The notes below the pieces were generated by a model. The model was not told the origin of the DNA and searched no databases. It saw only the letters and a program-made list of their open reading frames with translations. The position numbers were made by a program, and so were the translations under genes. From assembly GCA_903881665.1 (NCBI GenBank), contig CAIRUC010000024.1, forward strand, positions 1-36,156: a stretch of 36,156 nt of DNA. The letters run 5' to 3'. Origin of the DNA: an uncultured Bacteroidota bacterium. Lineage in GTDB: Bacteria; Bacteroidota; Bacteroidia; AKYH767-A; OLB10. This document shows positions 33,942 through 36,156 of this stretch, one piece after another (positions within the stretch are counted from its first letter, which is position 1; every line of letters starts with the position of its first letter).

Positions 33942-34759
33942 TAAGCGTTTGAATTTTTATCTAGCGTCGCAACAGAAATTATTCCGGCAGTGAAAAAGGG
34001 AAGTACTGGTAATTTAAATAATCGATCATCTACAAACCAACATACTTTCGATAATACCTGAAGTGATTTCAAGATCAGTTTTTTAATAGGAAGGAAACTC
34101 ACTTTATGATCACCTGATTGTTCAAGAGTTACACCGAATGATATAGGTAAATGGTATTCGCAATATTTCAGATTCAATCCCGCATTATTGATGAAGCCTT
34201 TTAAGTCCTCACGATTCATCAAAACATGAATATCATAAACGGGTTTATTCATCATTTTTTGTAGTAAACCGGTAGCACCTTTTAGGTAAGGAACAGTAGT
34301 GATAAGAGTCCCTCCCGGTTTTAAAAACTTAGAAAAAGCCTTAATAGTAGCTGTTGAATCTTCAAAATGCTCAAGTACTCCAAAGGAGCAAACCACATCA
34401 AACTGTCCTATTAACTCCGCAGGAGGGTTAAAGATATCTCCCTGCACGATGGTTCCTTTAACATTATCTCTTTCAAGAATTCGGCGAGTCTGTTTGCAGC
34501 CCAACTCACTATAATCCAAACCGTAAACATCATAACCGAATTCCTTATGGAAATAGCTCAAAAACACAGAATTACCGCAACCTAGTTCGAGAAGTTTTTG
34601 GTTAGGGGAAGGGGTGAGGGTGCGGGAGTAGACTTCATTAATTTTCCTGAAGTCATAATTTGATAAACTCTTGTAAGTTATGTTAACCGGATTAGGTAAA
34701 GTCAATTGGTCCCAAAAGGATGTCCAATAGGCTTCACCAGCTTTGTCGGAATTGTTCAT
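33941..34759 (-). CDS. Class I SAM-dependent methyltransferase
   Basis: The product is 272 residues with a Rossmann-type SAM domain at about 35-200. Motif I is 'LLELGCGNSVFLSYF' (56-70), an acidic end of strand 2 is Asp82 in 'YGLDYS', and 'GQFDVVCSFGVLEHFED' is motif II/post-motif. 'FLKPGGTLITTVP' is the typical motif III. The C-terminal part is less conserved and has one hydrophobic helix near 245. It resembles methyltransferases of polysaccharide and lipid loci. Its substrate is presumably the glycan handled by the co-translated GT4 enzyme; that is inference. A -7-like box lies at 34798-34805. Confidence 0.85.
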   Translation of the reverse strand: MNNSDKAGEAYWTSFWDQLTLPNPVNITYKSLSNYDFRKINEVYSRTLTPSPNQKLLELGCGNSVFLSYFHKEFGYDVYGLDYSELGCKQTRRILERDNVKGTIVQGDIFNPPAELIGQFDVVCSFGVLEHFEDSTATIKAFSKFLKPGGTLITTVPYLKGATGLLQKMMNKPVYDIHVLMNREDLKGFINNAGLNLKYCEYHLPISFGVTLEQSGDHKVSFLPIKKLILKSLQVLSKVCWFVDDRLFKLPVLPFFTAGIISVATLDKNSNA

Positions 34760-34797
34760 TATTGATGATCGTCGTTGTTCAGATTTGAATAATCTGA

Positions 34798-34805
34798 CAA
34801 AGGTA
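34798..34805 (-). promoter_or_regulatory. Putative -7 box of the methyltransferase/GT operon
   Basis: On the minus strand TACCTTTG matches TAnnTTTG and lies 38 bases before the ATG at 34759. It abuts the stop of the kelch gene, so the upstream promoter half would overlap that gene. A 7-bp inverted repeat (34779-34785/34791-34797) sits right downstream of it and may affect either transcript. Confidence 0.35.
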
Positions 34806-35972
34806 TCATTTTGAAATTATGAATTTAAAAGTTGACTCTTGGTTATTCGAATCTTTTACATTCATAAAGTATATACCATTTTGCAAATTGCTTATTCTTA
34901 TGCTGGTGAGATTTTGTCCTGATGAATTCGCAACTAATTGTCCGAAAGAGTTAAAGATTCTTACATTTTGAATCGCATTTACTCCTTTAAAATTGATCAA
35001 ATCTTTTGCGGGATTTGGGAAATAGTTAAATGAGCTCGAAAGATTTTCGAGTCCGGAAGAAAGTGTGAATTCCCAATAATCATTTAAAAAACCTATCGCC
35101 TTTCCTGTGCCTGCATATGCTACGTCTCCAACTGAAAATGCTAATGCAGCATATCTTGCCACTCCACCGAAATCATCTTCTTGCGACCATGTATTTGTGA
35201 AAGGGTCAAATGACCAAAGATCTTTTAAGTATGCAACGTAATTATTGCCGCATCCAACATAAAATTTATTGTTTATTTCGAATTCTATAGTTGCAAATCT
35301 TCCACCACCTGGTATTGATGGAAGTGTACTCCATGTATTTGTTAAAGGATCATAAGACCAGAAATCGTCATAGGCCATTACAGGATCGTAGGCGCCTCCT
35401 CCTACATAGCCTTTTCCATTTAAGCCAAAAGAAGAAGCATTTTGCCTTAAAGCTCCAGGGAAATTTGTTTTTGCTGTCCAACCGTTTGAATTTGGGGTGT
35501 ATTCCCAAATTTCATTGGTGAGAGGGAACCCTATACCAATATATGCTTTGTTGTTAACAACAAAACTCATTGTGGTATATGAAGGTGTCCCAGGATATGT
35601 ACTTATAACAATAAATGTATCTAGTTGTTGATCGTACCTGTAAACATTGCTATTGTAGTTCCCACCAGACGTCTTTCGACCATTCGTCACGTATGCAGTG
35701 TCATTAATTACAAAAGCAGTTGCACCATATAATGGAACGGGAAAATTGTTAAGTTGAACCCATTGATTATTACTTGGTTCATACTTCCACATATCTGTTA
35801 AAACCGATGAATTTGAACTATACCCAGTTCCATAATAAGCAAAACTTCCTAAAGTAAATGTAATGGATTCTACTCTCGGCGAACCAGGTAATGTTCCTTT
35901 ATATTGCCATATATTTTGACTTAGCCCATTATGGCTAGCTAATAAAAATAAAAAAAGAAGGAGCTTCTTCAT
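34806..35972 (-). CDS. Kelch-repeat secreted protein with T9SS tail
   Basis: The 388-residue product has a signal peptide (MKKLLLFLFLLASHNGLSQ), the reason I start at 35972 and not at the in-frame ATG at 36002. The body (about 20-305) is six kelch-type blades, each with a hydrophobic strand pair and a 'W/Y-x-Y/F-x-P/T-x-x-N-x-W' end: 'MWKYEPSNNQW', 'IWEYTPNSNGW', 'FWSYDPLTNTW', 'LWSFDPFTNTW' and others. This gives a beta-propeller, a common protein- or glycan-binding scaffold. The tail ('FNYFPNPAKDLINF' to 'FKFIISK') is the T9SS sorting domain. The target is unknown. Confidence 0.85.
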   Translation of the reverse strand: MKKLLLFLFLLASHNGLSQNIWQYKGTLPGSPRVESITFTLGSFAYYGTGYSSNSSVLTDMWKYEPSNNQWVQLNNFPVPLYGATAFVINDTAYVTNGRKTSGGNYNSNVYRYDQQLDTFIVISTYPGTPSYTTMSFVVNNKAYIGIGFPLTNEIWEYTPNSNGWTAKTNFPGALRQNASSFGLNGKGYVGGGAYDPVMAYDDFWSYDPLTNTWSTLPSIPGGGRFATIEFEINNKFYVGCGNNYVAYLKDLWSFDPFTNTWSQEDDFGGVARYAALAFSVGDVAYAGTGKAIGFLNDYWEFTLSSGLENLSSSFNYFPNPAKDLINFKGVNAIQNVRIFNSFGQLVANSSGQNLTSIRISNLQNGIYFMNVKDSNNQESTFKFIISK

Positions 35973-36045
35973 GATTTGACGTAGAATATTAACGTATAGC
36001 ACTAGTAATCAATGAGATGTTGAAATTATCGGATTTTACTATAAT

Positions 36046-36053
36046 CAAATATA
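36046..36053 (-). promoter_or_regulatory. Putative -7 box of the kelch gene
   Basis: On the minus strand TATATTTG matches TAnnTTTG and lies about 75 bases upstream of the ATG at 35972. No TTG occurs at the ideal distance. The rest of 36003-36156 is AT-rich with nothing else recognised. Confidence 0.4.
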
Positions 36054-36156
36054 CAAACTTTTTAATTTAATTACCTTTTAAGTATTATTTTTTTTAATTT
36101 ATTGGTTTGACTTTTTTTATCGTGGCAATAAGTGTTCAGAATTTGACTTTTTAAAA

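Noticed and set aside
1..36156. CRISPR arrays, insertion sequences, phage genes or integrases
   Set aside because: No direct-repeat arrays, transposase motifs or phage structural genes were seen on either strand. The window reads as ordinary chromosome.

Overview
The window looks like chromosomal DNA from a low-GC member of the Bacteroidota. Three things point there. Six proteins carry a C-terminal tail of the type IX secretion (T9SS type A) kind, with a 'YPNP' motif followed by a short beta-sandwich. Several lineage-typical families are present: DUF6150, DUF4834, DUF2490, paired DUF1573 proteins and a carbamoyl-phosphate synthase large subunit without its C-terminal regulatory domain. Many start regions have a Bacteroidota-type -7 box (TAnnTTTG), some with a TTTG -33 box 18-21 bases upstream. 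The sequence does not settle the genus.

Layout. 1-700: tRNA-Asp on the minus strand with its promoter and terminator. 702-4233: peptidase PepD, then two secreted T9SS proteins that share an Ig-like module. 4234-4665: a gap with two strong terminators and a 27-codon relic that resembles the start of an elongation factor G-like GTPase. 4666-10402: a large T9SS surface protein, a small membrane protein, a DUF6150 repeat protein, and a two-gene histidine kinase/receiver operon. 10403-11174: an AT-rich gap. 11175-17469: a tight seven-gene operon encoding a carbohydrate-binding-like secreted protein, a CotH-family kinase, a lipoprotein, a small secreted protein, a VTC-type polyphosphate polymerase domain protein, a DUF4956 membrane protein and a DUF2490 outer-membrane protein. 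17631-23490: a polytopic membrane protein with a DDxFxLHE motif, two tandem DUF1573 proteins, an aminotransferase, a GT2 glycosyltransferase overlapping a sigma factor, and RsmG. 23655-27170: rpmH (too short for most ORF lists), carB and a DUF4834 protein. 27306-34759: the edge of a polysaccharide-type locus (YfhO-family protein, two GT4 glycosyltransferases, an asparagine synthase and a SAM methyltransferase). 34806-35972: a kelch-repeat T9SS protein.

The best candidate for an under-described system is the 11175-17469 operon. It places a predicted exported protein kinase beside a cytoplasmic polyphosphate polymerase domain, a multi-pass membrane partner, an outer-membrane beta-barrel and three poorly characterised exported proteins. 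I infer an envelope-associated polyphosphate or protein-phosphorylation module. The linkage is seen in the sequence; the joint function is a hypothesis.

Other notable items are a perfect 29-bp inverted repeat that contains the end and stop codon of the sigma factor gene, the elongation-factor relic, and a 34-codon ORF overlapping the carB start.
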